Below are positions 26,013 through 34,857 of a stretch of 50,301 bases of DNA, piece after piece. The translations under genes were made by a program, and so were the position numbers. Source of the DNA: Duganella flavida (lineage in GTDB: Bacteria > Pseudomonadota > Gammaproteobacteria > Burkholderiales > Burkholderiaceae_D); the NCBI RefSeq assembly GCF_009857445.1, contig NZ_WWCN01000027.1, forward strand, positions 1,425 to 51,725, in the 5' to 3' direction. A model generated the notes under the pieces. The model ran no database searches and was not told the origin of the DNA. It saw nothing but the letters and a program-made list of their open reading frames with translations. Positions within the stretch are counted from its first letter, which is position 1. Each line of letters begins with the position of its first letter.

Positions 26013-26618
26013 ATGAGTATTCTTTCGAAATTCAGCTTCAAGGATCAAGCCTTCAAGCTGCGTGAAAACGCCATCCTCGACGCGGCGACGGCCGTGTTGG
26101 GCAGCAAGGGCTATGACTTGATGACGATGGATGATGTGGCCGGCGCGGTCGGCATCTCCAAACCCAGTCTGTACAAGCACTTCAAGTCCAAGGAAGAACT
26201 GGTGGGCGAAGCGATGATACGGCTGCTGGATGAGGCGATTGAGCAGGTGGCCGGGTTGGATCCGGCGTTTAGCGCGGTGGAGAAGCTGTCGGCCTTGTTG
26301 GAGTGGGCGCTGCGGGTGAGGTTGCAGGGCGGCTTGCCCTTCCTGCCATCCACCAGTCCGCATGTGCGCGATATGTTGATGCGCAACGTGAAGTACATGC
26401 TTCGCGTGGTGAAGTTAAATCGCCAGCTGGAAGCGCTGGTCAAGCAGGGGCAGAAGGACGGGCGGCTGAACAAGGCCTTGCCTTCCGACGCCATCCTGTT
26501 CAGCTACTACGCCCGCACCTGCGATCCTGCTGTGGAATACCTTAAAAAATTCAGCAAGATGGCGGACGATGACATCGTCCAGCACATGCTGACGATTACA
26601 TTTAGTGGGCTGCGTTGA
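26013..26618 (+). CDS. TetR/AcrR family transcriptional regulator (201 aa)
   Basis: The N-terminal HTH is canonical: AILDAATAVLGSKGYDLMTM, DDVAGAVGISKPSLYKHFKS and KEELVGEAM (about residues 15-62). The C-terminal ligand domain is helical with LEWALRVRLQGGLPFLPS. It is divergent from the nine-gene operon with a shared palindrome, so it is the likely local regulator; the ligand is unknown. The ATG at 26013 is chosen because longer readings extend through the promoter region. Its end overlaps the convergent PCu(A)C gene by 17 bases. Confidence 0.9.
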   Translation: MSILSKFSFKDQAFKLRENAILDAATAVLGSKGYDLMTMDDVAGAVGISKPSLYKHFKSKEELVGEAMIRLLDEAIEQVAGLDPAFSAVEKLSALLEWALRVRLQGGLPFLPSTSPHVRDMLMRNVKYMLRVVKLNRQLEALVKQGQKDGRLNKALPSDAILFSYYARTCDPAVEYLKKFSKMADDDIVQHMLTITFSGLR

Positions 26619-27030
26619 GCGGTTTGACTGGCGCGTCCACCACGACTGTGCTGCGGACTTTTTTAGCGTCTTCAATTTCCAAAGTCAGGGCGACCTTGTC
26701 ACCGTCTTTCAATGGCTGCTTCAGGTCCAGCAGCATCAGGTGATAGCCGCCTGGCGCCAGCTTGACTGGCTGGCCAGCCGGCAGCGGCAGCGATGGCAGC
26801 TGGCGCATGCGCATCATATCGTTCTCCATTTTCATCTCATGCACTTCAACCACGCCGGCGGCCGGCGAGCTGACGCCCACCAGCGTGACCGGTTGGGTCG
26901 AGGTCAGCGTCATGAAAGCGCCGGTGGCTTTTTGCGCTGCCACGGTGGCACGCACCCACGGTTCACTCACGGTGACTTGGGCCAGCGCCGGCAGGGCGGC
27001 CAGCAGCATCAGGGAAAGCAGTTTTTTCAT
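26602..27030 (-). CDS. Periplasmic copper chaperone PCu(A)C (142 aa)
   Basis: The signal peptide is MKKLLSLMLLAALPALA. The copper-binding signature of the family (H, M, then M, then H-x-M) is seen as VEVHEMKMENDMMRMRQL followed by PGGYHLMLLDL. It delivers Cu(I) to the CuA centre of cytochrome oxidase, together with SCO. The start overlaps the SCO stop by four bases, so the two are coupled. Confidence 0.92.
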   Translation of the reverse strand: MKKLLSLMLLAALPALAQVTVSEPWVRATVAAQKATGAFMTLTSTQPVTLVGVSSPAAGVVEVHEMKMENDMMRMRQLPSLPLPAGQPVKLAPGGYHLMLLDLKQPLKDGDKVALTLEIEDAKKVRSTVVVDAPVKPLNAAH

Positions 27031-27629
27031 TGGAATAGTCCTTTCAGGAAGCCGGTTTCTTTTTTCGGAGCCATCAGCTGACGCAAGTCGGCGGCGCACT
27101 GCTGCGGCGTTTGTTCGTGTTTGACTGCCAGCCTGATCTTGCCGCTGGTGTCGAACACATAGGTGAGGGCGGTGTGGTCCATGGTGTAGGAACTGCCACT
27201 CGGCACCTTGCGGTAGAAAATCTTGAAGTCCTTGGCGGCCTTGGCAGTCTGCTCAAGGTTGCCGCGCACCGCGACAAAGCTCGGATCGAAAGCGCGCATA
27301 TACTCGGCCAGCAGCGGGCCGGTGTCGCGCTCGGGATCGACGGTGACGAACACTACTTGCAGCTTGTCGCCATCCGCGCCCAGCAGGCGCTTGACCTCCA
27401 CCGCACGCGCCAGCGTCGTCGGACACACGTCTGGACATTGGGTGAAACCGAAGAACAGCATCACCACCTTGCCCTTGAAGTCGCGCAGCGAAGCCGGCTT
27501 GCCGTCGCTGTAGAACAGCTGGTAGTCCGGGCCGATGTTGGCGCCGGTGATGTCGACAGCGGTGAAGCTGGCGGCATGGCTCACCAGCGGCAGTGCGGCC
27601 AGCGATGAAATAAATAAGCGGCGTTGCAT
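27027..27629 (-). CDS. SCO1/SenC family copper-delivery protein (200 aa)
   Basis: The thioredoxin-like fold carries the metal motif CPDVC in FFGFTQCPDVCPTTLARAV and the distant ligand His in YTMDHTALTYVFD. The phrase FVTVDPERDTGPLLAEYMRAF is family-typical. An N-terminal signal (SSLAALPLVSHA) indicates periplasmic location. It assembles the CuA site of cytochrome c oxidase. It is encoded just ahead of PCu(A)C. The ATG at 27629 gives a plausible signal peptide; the ribosome site is weak. Confidence 0.9.
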   Translation of the reverse strand: MQRRLFISSLAALPLVSHAASFTAVDITGANIGPDYQLFYSDGKPASLRDFKGKVVMLFFGFTQCPDVCPTTLARAVEVKRLLGADGDKLQVVFVTVDPERDTGPLLAEYMRAFDPSFVAVRGNLEQTAKAAKDFKIFYRKVPSGSSYTMDHTALTYVFDTSGKIRLAVKHEQTPQQCAADLRQLMAPKKETGFLKGLFQ

Positions 27630-27678
27630 AAAAAATCCAGTCAAGCAGGGTGACAGCCAACTATTATAAATAAAAAAA

Positions 27679-27704
27679 GCCGCGCCCGTTTTCACGGGGG
27701 CGGC
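27679..27704 (-). terminator. Intrinsic terminator of the chemoreceptor gene
   Basis: GCCGCGCCCG and CGGGGGCGGC form a GC-rich stem with one mismatch around TTTTCA. On the minus strand it is followed by a run of seven Ts. It lies 20 bases after the stop of the MCP gene. Confidence 0.75.
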
Positions 27705-27724
27705 CTGCTTGGCGCGGGAGGGGA

Positions 27725-29749
27725 TTATTTCAGCGCCAGGTATTGTTTCTGCTGGTTGCGCAGCTGTGGCTTGCCGGTGTGGCTGCCCAGGTTGAAGATG
27801 CGGACCACGTCTTCCAGTTCATGGGCCTGATCTTGCAGTGCGGCGGCAGCGGCGGCGGCTTCCTCCACCAGCGCGGCGTTCTGCTGGGTTACCTGGTCCA
27901 TCTGGGTGATGGCCTCATGCACCTGGCTGATGCCGGCGCGCTGCTCTTCGCTGGCGTGGCTGATCTCGGCCATGATGTCGGTCACGCGGCGCACGCTGTC
28001 GACCACTTCACGCATGGTGGTGCCGGCTTGTTCCACCTGCTTGCTGCCCATCTCGACCTTGCTGACGGAGTCGTCGATCAGGCCTTTGATTTCCTTGGCG
28101 GCGGTGGCCGAGCGCTGGGCCAGGTTACGCACTTCCGAAGCAACCACGGCGAAACCGCGGCCTTGTTCGCCGGCACGGGCCGCTTCCACGGCGGCGTTCA
28201 GCGCCAGGATGTTGGTCTGGAAGGCGATGCCGTCGATGACCGAAATAATGTCCACAATCTTGCGCGAGGAATCGTTGATCGAGCCCATGGTCTCCACCAC
28301 TTGCGCCACTACTTCGCCACCTTTGACGGCGATGCCGGAAGCGGCCAGTGCCATCTGGTTGGCTTGCGAGGCGTTCTCCGCATTCTGGGTCACGGCGCTG
28401 CTCAATTCTTCCATCGAGGCGGCGGTTTCTTCCAGGCTGGAGGCCTGCTCTTCGGTACGGCCTGACAGGTCGAGGTTGCCCTGGGCGATTTCGCTTGACG
28501 CGGTGGTGATCTGCTCGGCGCCGCTGCGCACCTGGCCAACCACGCCGGACAGGTTGTCGCTGATGTTGTTCAGCGAGCGCAGCACGAGGCCGATTTCATC
28601 CTTGTTATCGATCTGCAGGTGCACGTCGAGGTCGCCCTTGGCAATGCGGTCGGCGGCTTCGGTAGCACGCGCCAGCGGACGCGATACCACGGCACGCACC
28701 AGCAGGAACAGCACCACGGCAAACAGCACCAGACCAATCAGGCCCAGCAGCGCGTAGCGGTTGCGCAGCTGGCCGGCTTCCTGGGTGATTTCTTCCGTGT
28801 AGGTGCCACCGACGATCAGCCAGTTCCATGGCTTGTAGGTGTGGAACTCGACCATTTTCTCGCGCGGAGTGTCGCCGGCCTTGTCGGCCCAGTCGTAGGT
28901 CATGCTGCCCGATTTGGCTTCCAGCATATCTTTGACGAACATGCGGCCATCGATGCTCTTGCTGTCCAGCAGGCTGTTGCCTTCTTGCGTAGGGTGGACC
29001 AGCGCAAAACCTTCGTTCTTGCCAGCGGCTGCGTTCAGCACGTAGACGTAGCCGGTTTCGCCGATCTTGATGGCCTTGATTTTTTCCTTCAGCATGGCCA
29101 TGTTCTTCGAAATATCGAGGCCAATGAACAGCACGCCGATAACTTTGCCGCTGCTGTCCTTGATCGGATCGTATTGGGTGATGTACTGCTTGCCGAACAG
29201 GGTGGCCAGGCCGATGTAGTTGTTACCGGCGCGCAGCAGCGGATAGCTCGGGTGAGCGTGGTCCAGCTGGGTGCCGACGGCGCGATCGCCGTTTTCTTTT
29301 TTCAGCGAGGTGGTCACGCGCACGAATTCGTCGCCGTTGGCGGCAAACACGGTGGCGATCACGCCGGTTTCGCCGGTGAATTTGTCAGGGATGCTGAAGT
29401 CCAGGTTCAGTGCCTTGCCGCCGTGCTTGAGCGAAGGCGTTGGCTTGCCGCCGATGTTGACGGTGGCGGACGGGTCCAGCGTGAACTGGCCGCCGTTGAA
29501 TTGCGACGCAAACAGGCGCGCAAAGCTCGACGCTTCATTCATCATGGCGGTATTGAACACTTCCACGGTATTGCTGATGCCGCCCAGCGTGTTGGCAACG
29601 TTTGCCTTGGCGCGGTCTTTCAGCATGGAGGAGGTGCTCATGTTGATCAGGGTGAGCAGCAGTGCCAGGATCACACTGATCAGGCCAAACGTAAAAACGG
29701 TAATCTTGCTACCGACACCCCAGTCGCGGGGATTCATTATTGTTTTCAT
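27725..29749 (-). CDS. Methyl-accepting chemotaxis protein with double-Cache-like sensor (674 aa)
   Basis: The first membrane helix is about residues 10-35 (ITVFTFGLISVILALLLTLI). A periplasmic sensor of about 280 residues resembles the Cache_3-Cache_2 fusion (VIGVLFIGLDISKNMAMLKE, GETGYVYVLNAAAGKNEGFA, WNWLIVGGTYTEEI). A second helix (LLGLIGLVLFAVVLFLLV) is followed by HAMP. The signalling domain carries the hairpin-tip phrase IDGIAFQTNILALNAAVEAA. There is no C-terminal CheR-docking pentapeptide. The ligand is unknown. The ATG at 29749 is preferred; another ATG lies four codons later. A longer reading to 29833 lacks support. Confidence 0.92.
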   Translation of the reverse strand: MKTIMNPRDWGVGSKITVFTFGLISVILALLLTLINMSTSSMLKDRAKANVANTLGGISNTVEVFNTAMMNEASSFARLFASQFNGGQFTLDPSATVNIGGKPTPSLKHGGKALNLDFSIPDKFTGETGVIATVFAANGDEFVRVTTSLKKENGDRAVGTQLDHAHPSYPLLRAGNNYIGLATLFGKQYITQYDPIKDSSGKVIGVLFIGLDISKNMAMLKEKIKAIKIGETGYVYVLNAAAGKNEGFALVHPTQEGNSLLDSKSIDGRMFVKDMLEAKSGSMTYDWADKAGDTPREKMVEFHTYKPWNWLIVGGTYTEEITQEAGQLRNRYALLGLIGLVLFAVVLFLLVRAVVSRPLARATEAADRIAKGDLDVHLQIDNKDEIGLVLRSLNNISDNLSGVVGQVRSGAEQITTASSEIAQGNLDLSGRTEEQASSLEETAASMEELSSAVTQNAENASQANQMALAASGIAVKGGEVVAQVVETMGSINDSSRKIVDIISVIDGIAFQTNILALNAAVEAARAGEQGRGFAVVASEVRNLAQRSATAAKEIKGLIDDSVSKVEMGSKQVEQAGTTMREVVDSVRRVTDIMAEISHASEEQRAGISQVHEAITQMDQVTQQNAALVEEAAAAAAALQDQAHELEDVVRIFNLGSHTGKPQLRNQQKQYLALK

Positions 29750-30155
29750 TGATGTTTTTAGAAAAAGTACTGCGGTTGAGGTCGCTCGGAATCGAGCATG
29801 CTCCGGGGATGGAGGAGCATCTGCATAAGACAAGTGAGCACTGCCGCTTGTGTGTTGCCTGGCAGGGCCGTCAATATGAAACTAAATCAAGACCGCCATG
29901 ATACCAGATTTTTTCCGAGTGGCAACAATTTGGAGGGTATCCTCAAAAGATTTTCTATTATAAAACAATAGCTTGAACGGAAAGTTGGCAAAAGTTAAGT
30001 GTTATTACTTAGTCCAAAGCCTTGCAGAACGTTTCATTTCAGCCACCCTTAAGCTTAGACAGGGAAACTCGGAAATACCAGTCCCGTGTTGCGGTTGCTA
30101 TCCTGTAGAATGAAGCAGCAGCAAACATTGATTAATATCGTTTCGGAGTAAGCCG
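29750..30155. other. Divergent regulatory interval (chemoreceptor / prc)
   Basis: These 406 AT-rich bases separate two divergent genes and hold no convincing ORF. A minus-strand TATAAT lies at about 29957-29962, a possible -10 for the chemoreceptor, but without a good -35. No flagellar sigma28 motif was found. The prc gene has a GGAG ribosome site at about 30146, seven bases before its ATG. Confidence 0.45.
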
Positions 30156-32399
30156 ATGAAGAAGCAAATGCTGTTGGTGGCCGTCCTCTCGGCCCTGTCA
30201 GTGCAGGCCGGCGCTGCCGTGCCAGAGAAAACGGCCGACACCCAGCTCAAGCCCCAGCCGGGCCAGGCGCAAGCCGCCCTGTGGGCCTCGCGCGTACTGA
30301 GCAAATTGCACTACAAGCCAGCGCCGCTTGACGACGCCATGTCGGAGAAAATCTTCGACCGCTACTTCAAGTCGCTGGATGCGGAAAAAATGTTCTTCAC
30401 CCAGGCCGACATCGACCAGTACGCCATCGTGCGCACCCGCCTGGACGACGCCATCACCGGCGAAAATCTCAGCGTCCCCTTCGCCATCTTCAATTTGTAC
30501 CAGCAGCGCTTCAACGAGCGCATCGCCTATGCACGCGAACTGGTCAACAAAGGCAAATTCGAATTCACCTCCGACGAGAGCTACCAGTACGACCGCGAGA
30601 AAGCCGAGTGGGCCAAGAGCGACGGCGAGGTCAAGGAACTGTGGCGCAAGCGCGTCAAGAATGAATGGCTGCGCCTGAAACTGGCCGGCAAGGAAGACAA
30701 AGCCATCCGCGAGACGCTGGATAAACGCTATGAAGGCTACCTCAGCCCATCGCGCAAGCTGACCAATGAAGACGTGTTCCAGATCTTCATGAACGCTTAC
30801 GCCATGTCGATCGAGCCGCATACCAATTACCTGGGCCCGCGCGCGGCTGAGAACTTCGACATCGCCATGCGCCTGTCGCTGGAAGGCATTGGCTGCGTGC
30901 TGCAATCGCGCGACGACTACACCGTGGTGCGCGAAGTGGTGACCGGCAGCCCGGCTGGCCTGTCGGGCAAGATCAAGGTCGGCGACAAGATTGTCGGCGT
31001 CGCCAAGGACGAGAAAACCCCGATGACCGAAGTGCTGGGCTGGCGCCTGGACGACGTGGTGGCGCTGATTCGCGGCGCCAAGGATTCGACCGTCAAGCTG
31101 GAAATCATTCCAGCCGATGGTGGTGCCGACGCCAAACACCAGTTCGTCTCGCTGGTGCGCCAGAAGATCAGCATGGAAGAGCAGTCGGCCAAGAAGTCGA
31201 TTTATGAAATCAAGGATGGCGCCACCAAGCGCCGCGTTGGTGTGATTTCGCTGCCGACCTTCTACATGGACTTCGAAGCGCGCCGCAAGGGCGACAAGGA
31301 CTTCAAGAGCGCCACCCGCGACGTCAAGCGTCTGCTGGCCGAGCTGAAGAAAGACAAAGTCGACAACGTGCTGATCGACCTGCGCAACAACGGCGGCGGC
31401 TCGCTGACCGAAGCAGTGGAGCTGACCGGCCTGTTCATCGACAAAGGCCCAGTGGTCATGCAGCGCAACGGCGACAACAAGGTTGAAGTGGAAAGCGACA
31501 CCGATCCGGGCATGGCCTGGGATGGCCCGATGGGCGTGCTGGTGAACCGTGGTTCGGCCTCGGCGTCGGAGATTTTCGCGGCGGCGATCCAGGATTACGG
31601 CCGTGGCATCATCATCGGCGAGCCAAGCTTCGGCAAGGGCACGGTGCAAACCCTGTTCGGGCTGGACCGCTTTGCCCAGAACGACAAGGTGCACTACGGC
31701 GAGCTGAAGTTCACCATCGCGCAATTCTTCCGCATCAACGGCGGCACCACCCAGCTGCGCGGCGTGACGCCGGACATCAAGCTGCCGACCATGGGCGATT
31801 CGGATACCTTTGGCGAATCGAGCTACGAGAACGCCTTGCCGTGGACCCAGATCAAGCCGGCGATTTACATCCCGACTGGCGACATGAAGGAAATCGTGCC
31901 GTTGCTGGATAAAAAGCACGAGGCGCGCGTGTCCAAGGATAAGGACTTCCAGTACCTGGCGGAAGACATCGCACTGGTGAAAAAGCAGCGCAAGGAAAAT
32001 TCGATCTCGCTGAACGAAACCGTGCGCCGCAAGGAACGGGACCAGCAGGAAGCCCGCGCCAAGCTGCGTGAAGCCCGCCTGCTGTCGAACACGCCGGGTG
32101 CGGATGATCCTATCCTGGTGCCAGATCCGAAAGAAGCGCTGAAGGCGGCCACCGGTGCCAAGCCAGCCAATGCCAAGACCAAAGTGGCGGCAGTCAAAGG
32201 CGCGCTGCGCAGCGACGACGGCCTGCAAGGCGCCGAGCGCTCACTGGCCGCCGAGCTGGAAGCGGAAAAAGCCGCCAAGGCCGCGAAAGATGTACTGCTG
32301 AACGAAGCCGTTCACATCTTGGCGGACGAGGTGGCGGTTCTGAAAACCGATACCCGCATGGCATCCCGCGTGCTGCCATACGCTGCCGATAGCAAATAA
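30156..32399 (+). CDS. prc: Carboxy-terminal processing (tail-specific) protease Prc (747 aa)
   Basis: This is a periplasmic serine-lysine protease that trims C-termini of envelope proteins and degrades ssrA-tagged or hydrolase substrates. The signal peptide is MKKQMLLVAVLSALSVQAGA. An N-terminal helical domain with YFKSLDAEKMFFTQADI is followed by a PDZ region (GIGCVLQSRDDYTVVREVV, GDKIVGVA). The protease core contains VDNVLIDLRNNGGGSLTEA, the nucleophile Ser469 in RGSASASEIFAAA and the general base Lys494 in GEPSFGKGTVQ. The C-terminal part is the DUF3340-type extension of the long Prc class. The spacing of Ser and Lys (25) equals that of E. coli Prc. Confidence 0.95.
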   Translation: MKKQMLLVAVLSALSVQAGAAVPEKTADTQLKPQPGQAQAALWASRVLSKLHYKPAPLDDAMSEKIFDRYFKSLDAEKMFFTQADIDQYAIVRTRLDDAITGENLSVPFAIFNLYQQRFNERIAYARELVNKGKFEFTSDESYQYDREKAEWAKSDGEVKELWRKRVKNEWLRLKLAGKEDKAIRETLDKRYEGYLSPSRKLTNEDVFQIFMNAYAMSIEPHTNYLGPRAAENFDIAMRLSLEGIGCVLQSRDDYTVVREVVTGSPAGLSGKIKVGDKIVGVAKDEKTPMTEVLGWRLDDVVALIRGAKDSTVKLEIIPADGGADAKHQFVSLVRQKISMEEQSAKKSIYEIKDGATKRRVGVISLPTFYMDFEARRKGDKDFKSATRDVKRLLAELKKDKVDNVLIDLRNNGGGSLTEAVELTGLFIDKGPVVMQRNGDNKVEVESDTDPGMAWDGPMGVLVNRGSASASEIFAAAIQDYGRGIIIGEPSFGKGTVQTLFGLDRFAQNDKVHYGELKFTIAQFFRINGGTTQLRGVTPDIKLPTMGDSDTFGESSYENALPWTQIKPAIYIPTGDMKEIVPLLDKKHEARVSKDKDFQYLAEDIALVKKQRKENSISLNETVRRKERDQQEARAKLREARLLSNTPGADDPILVPDPKEALKAATGAKPANAKTKVAAVKGALRSDDGLQGAERSLAAELEAEKAAKAAKDVLLNEAVHILADEVAVLKTDTRMASRVLPYAADSK

Positions 32400-32421
32400 A
32401 CCGCGCTAAGGCGCCGGCCAG

Positions 32422-32458
32422 AAGGGCGAGTCCTGTCACCGCAGGCTCGCCCTTTTTA
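32422..32458 (+). terminator. Intrinsic terminator of prc
   Basis: AAGGGCGAG pairs with CTCGCCCTT, with an inner CCTG/CAGG extension, followed by TTTTTATTT. It begins 22 bases after the prc stop. Confidence 0.85.
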
Positions 32459-32490
32459 TTTATGCCGCCAAGGTGGGGGTGTTTCTGTAA

Positions 32491-32630
32491 AGATATTCTA
32501 TGTGTGAATATCTATCATCCGGAAGATAAATTGGACTGATATGCTGTAGCGCAGCATACTTCGCTTGTCTCCTCTATTCTCCTCCAAGGAAATAGACTTC
32601 AGCCCGCTCCTTGAGCGGGCTTTTTTTTGT
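32491..32630 (+). ncRNA. Structured leader or small-RNA candidate ending in a terminator
   Basis: Three consecutive stem-loops are seen. The first is AGATATTC/GAATATCT with a seven-base loop (32491-32513). The second is TATGCTG/CAGCATA with a five-base loop (32540-32558). The third is a strong intrinsic terminator, AGCCCGCT/AGCGGGCT followed by eight or more Ts (32601-32628). The stretch lies wholly between the prc terminator and the GTG of the next gene, so it has its own termination signal. It could be a small RNA or an attenuated 5' leader. No promoter with good boxes was identified and no known RNA family is recognised. The first dyad could instead be a protein-binding site. Confidence 0.4.
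32601..32628 (+). terminator. Intrinsic terminator before the NHL-propeller gene
   Basis: A perfect eight-base GC-rich stem AGCCCGCT/AGCGGGCT around CCTTG is followed by an unbroken T-run. It lies about 60 bases upstream of the next start codon, so upstream transcription must end here or read through conditionally. Confidence 0.8.
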
Positions 32631-32688
32631 CCGGAATGCAGCCCAAGCGTGTTAAGATTTCCATAAGTCAACGTTTAGGTTCAGGCAA

Positions 32689-34845
32689 GTGTCTCCAACT
32701 CAATTCAAACTCGCATTGGCTGCGCTGGCCTTGGGTGGCGCGGCGGTCGGTGGTGGTGTGGCGTATGTGGTGGTGCAGAAGCAGGCATCCCACGCCGACC
32801 CAGACACTGCAGAAGTCGCGCGGCCATCGGCAGCGCAGGGCACACCCACCAAGTGGTTTGCGCGTGTGACCAACATCGCCGGCGACGGCTTGCCTGGCGC
32901 CAGTAATGGCGGCGGCCGCCGTACGCGGTTTTCCGATCCGTTTGGTGTGGTCGTCGACAAGGACGGCAATCTCTACGTCGCTGATGGCGGCGACAACAAC
33001 ACCATCCGCAAGATCGACGCGCTCGGCGGCAGCACGGTGCTGGCCGGCGGTACGGAAGGCTACGCGGAAGGCAAGGGCAGCGCTGCTGCATTCAACACGC
33101 CGTCCGGCATGGCGGTTGATGCGGCTGGCAACCTGTACGTGGCCGACACCGGCAACAACGCGATCCGCAAGATTACGCCTGACGGCACCGTCTCGACGCT
33201 GGCCGGCGACGGCATGGCGGGCGATAAGGACGGCAAAGGCGCGGGCGCGCAGTTCAATGGTCCAGTTGGCGTGGCGGTCGATGGCGGTGGCAATGTCTAC
33301 GTGGCCGATACCTATAACGACCGCATCCGTCGCATCGCACCGGACGGCACAGTGAGCACCATCGCTGGCGGCAAGCGCGCCGGCAAGGCCGACGGTCCGG
33401 CGGCAGAGGCGCTATTCGATACGCCAACCGGCCTGGTGCTCAACACCGAGGGCGAGATTTTCATTGCCGATACCGCCAACCACGCGATCCGCAAGATCGG
33501 CAAGGATGGCACTGTCAGCACCATTGCCACCGCCAAGGAAGACGACCGCGATTCGCTGCTGCGCTCGCCAGTCGGCATTGCGCTGACCAAGGATGGCTTC
33601 CTGTACATCGCCAGCAGCGCACACGGCCGCGTGGCGCAGATCACGCCGGCTGGTGAGGTGGTGGCGCTGCAGGATGTCGATCATCCGGTTCAGCAGTACG
33701 GCTCGGATGGCGGGGTGCGCCTGTACTCGCCGCGCGGCATCGCCGTCGCCAAAGACGGCTCGCTGTTTGTCACCGATGGCGCCACCTTCCGCCTGCATCA
33801 AATCGTGATGGCCGACGAAAAGGATGAGCCGCAGCCGGACGGCCCGCCGCCCGGCCTGCCGTCGCACAGCGCCACCATGCAGTGGCCGGTCAAGCCGCAG
33901 AACAAGCCGCATGAAGTGGTGGGCCTGATGGGCGAGGTGCGCGGCAATTTCGACGGCGAGAACCGCGACCATTTCCACACCGGTCTCGACGTGCAGGCAG
34001 CGATTGGCACGCCGGTACAAGCCATCGGCGCCGGCAAGGTCACCGACCCGCGCGCCAGCTGGGGTTATGGCGATTTGTCGGAAGGCCTGGCCTTAGGCGG
34101 CATGCAGTACGTGCACATGCGCGTCGGCCGCGATACCCGGGACAAAGCCATCGACCAGCGCTTCCTGATTTCCAAAAACCAGAAGGGCGTGGCGGAATCC
34201 GTGCGCGTCAAACGCGGCACCCGTTTTGAATCGGGCGAAACGCTGGGCACCATCAACCGCATGGCCCACGTCCACCTCGACTACAAGCCGAATGGTGGTC
34301 CGCTGAATCCGCTGCTGTTGCCGTTTATCGATCTGGAAGACACCATCGCGCCGGAGATCAACAGCATCACCGTGGTGGGCACGGACGGCAAGGCGCTGAC
34401 TGAAAAGCGTGACGGCCGCCTGGTGATTCCGCAACGCCTCGGCGAAGTGCAAATTGTGGTCGACGCCAGCGACCAGATCAACGGCAACCAGAAGCGCCGC
34501 CGTCTCGGCCTCTACAAGCTGGGCTATCAATTGTTGAACCAGGATGGCGGAACCATCCCCGGCATGGCCGAGCCCATCATCACGCAGCAGTACGACCGTC
34601 TGCCGCGCAACCGCGATGCGGTCAAGCTGGTGTACGCGGCCAATAGCGGTATCACAGTGCATGGCGCAACAGAGACGCGCTTTGTCTACGCCATCAACAA
34701 CAAGCTCATCAACGGCAAGCTGACGCCGGGCGCGTGGCAGGTGGGGGAGCTGGGGCCGGGCAATTACATCCTGCGCATCACGGCGGAGGATTATGCCGGC
34801 AACGCCGCCAATCGCAACCGCGAGCTGGCGGTTACGATCGACTAG
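32689..34845 (+). CDS. NHL-repeat beta-propeller protein with C-terminal M23-like domain (718 aa)
   Basis: A hydrophobic N-terminus (LALAALALGGAAVGGGVAYVVV) anchors or exports the protein. Residues about 60-380 form repeated NHL units with the recurring pattern GVAVDGGGNVYVADTYNDRIRR. A Pro-rich linker leads to an M23/LytM-like domain at about 405-540: HFHTGLDVQAAIGTPVQAIG (H-x3-D metal motif) and later AHVHLDYKPN (HxH). A beta-sandwich region follows to the C-terminus. The putative zinc ligands of M23 are present, so peptidoglycan hydrolysis is possible but unproven. The combination with an NHL propeller is unusual. The GTG start at 32689 has only a modest AGG upstream. Confidence 0.75.
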   Translation: MSPTQFKLALAALALGGAAVGGGVAYVVVQKQASHADPDTAEVARPSAAQGTPTKWFARVTNIAGDGLPGASNGGGRRTRFSDPFGVVVDKDGNLYVADGGDNNTIRKIDALGGSTVLAGGTEGYAEGKGSAAAFNTPSGMAVDAAGNLYVADTGNNAIRKITPDGTVSTLAGDGMAGDKDGKGAGAQFNGPVGVAVDGGGNVYVADTYNDRIRRIAPDGTVSTIAGGKRAGKADGPAAEALFDTPTGLVLNTEGEIFIADTANHAIRKIGKDGTVSTIATAKEDDRDSLLRSPVGIALTKDGFLYIASSAHGRVAQITPAGEVVALQDVDHPVQQYGSDGGVRLYSPRGIAVAKDGSLFVTDGATFRLHQIVMADEKDEPQPDGPPPGLPSHSATMQWPVKPQNKPHEVVGLMGEVRGNFDGENRDHFHTGLDVQAAIGTPVQAIGAGKVTDPRASWGYGDLSEGLALGGMQYVHMRVGRDTRDKAIDQRFLISKNQKGVAESVRVKRGTRFESGETLGTINRMAHVHLDYKPNGGPLNPLLLPFIDLEDTIAPEINSITVVGTDGKALTEKRDGRLVIPQRLGEVQIVVDASDQINGNQKRRRLGLYKLGYQLLNQDGGTIPGMAEPIITQQYDRLPRNRDAVKLVYAANSGITVHGATETRFVYAINNKLINGKLTPGAWQVGELGPGNYILRITAEDYAGNAANRNRELAVTID

Positions 34846-34857
34846 CGCGAAGAACTG

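Noticed and set aside
29750..30155. Sigma28 flagellar promoter for the chemoreceptor
   Set aside because: No TAAA-N15-GCCGATAA-like arrangement was found on the minus strand.
30198..32228. Long open frame antisense to prc
   Set aside because: It is a composition shadow of the high-GC gene with no recognisable domain; the plus-strand protease is unambiguous.
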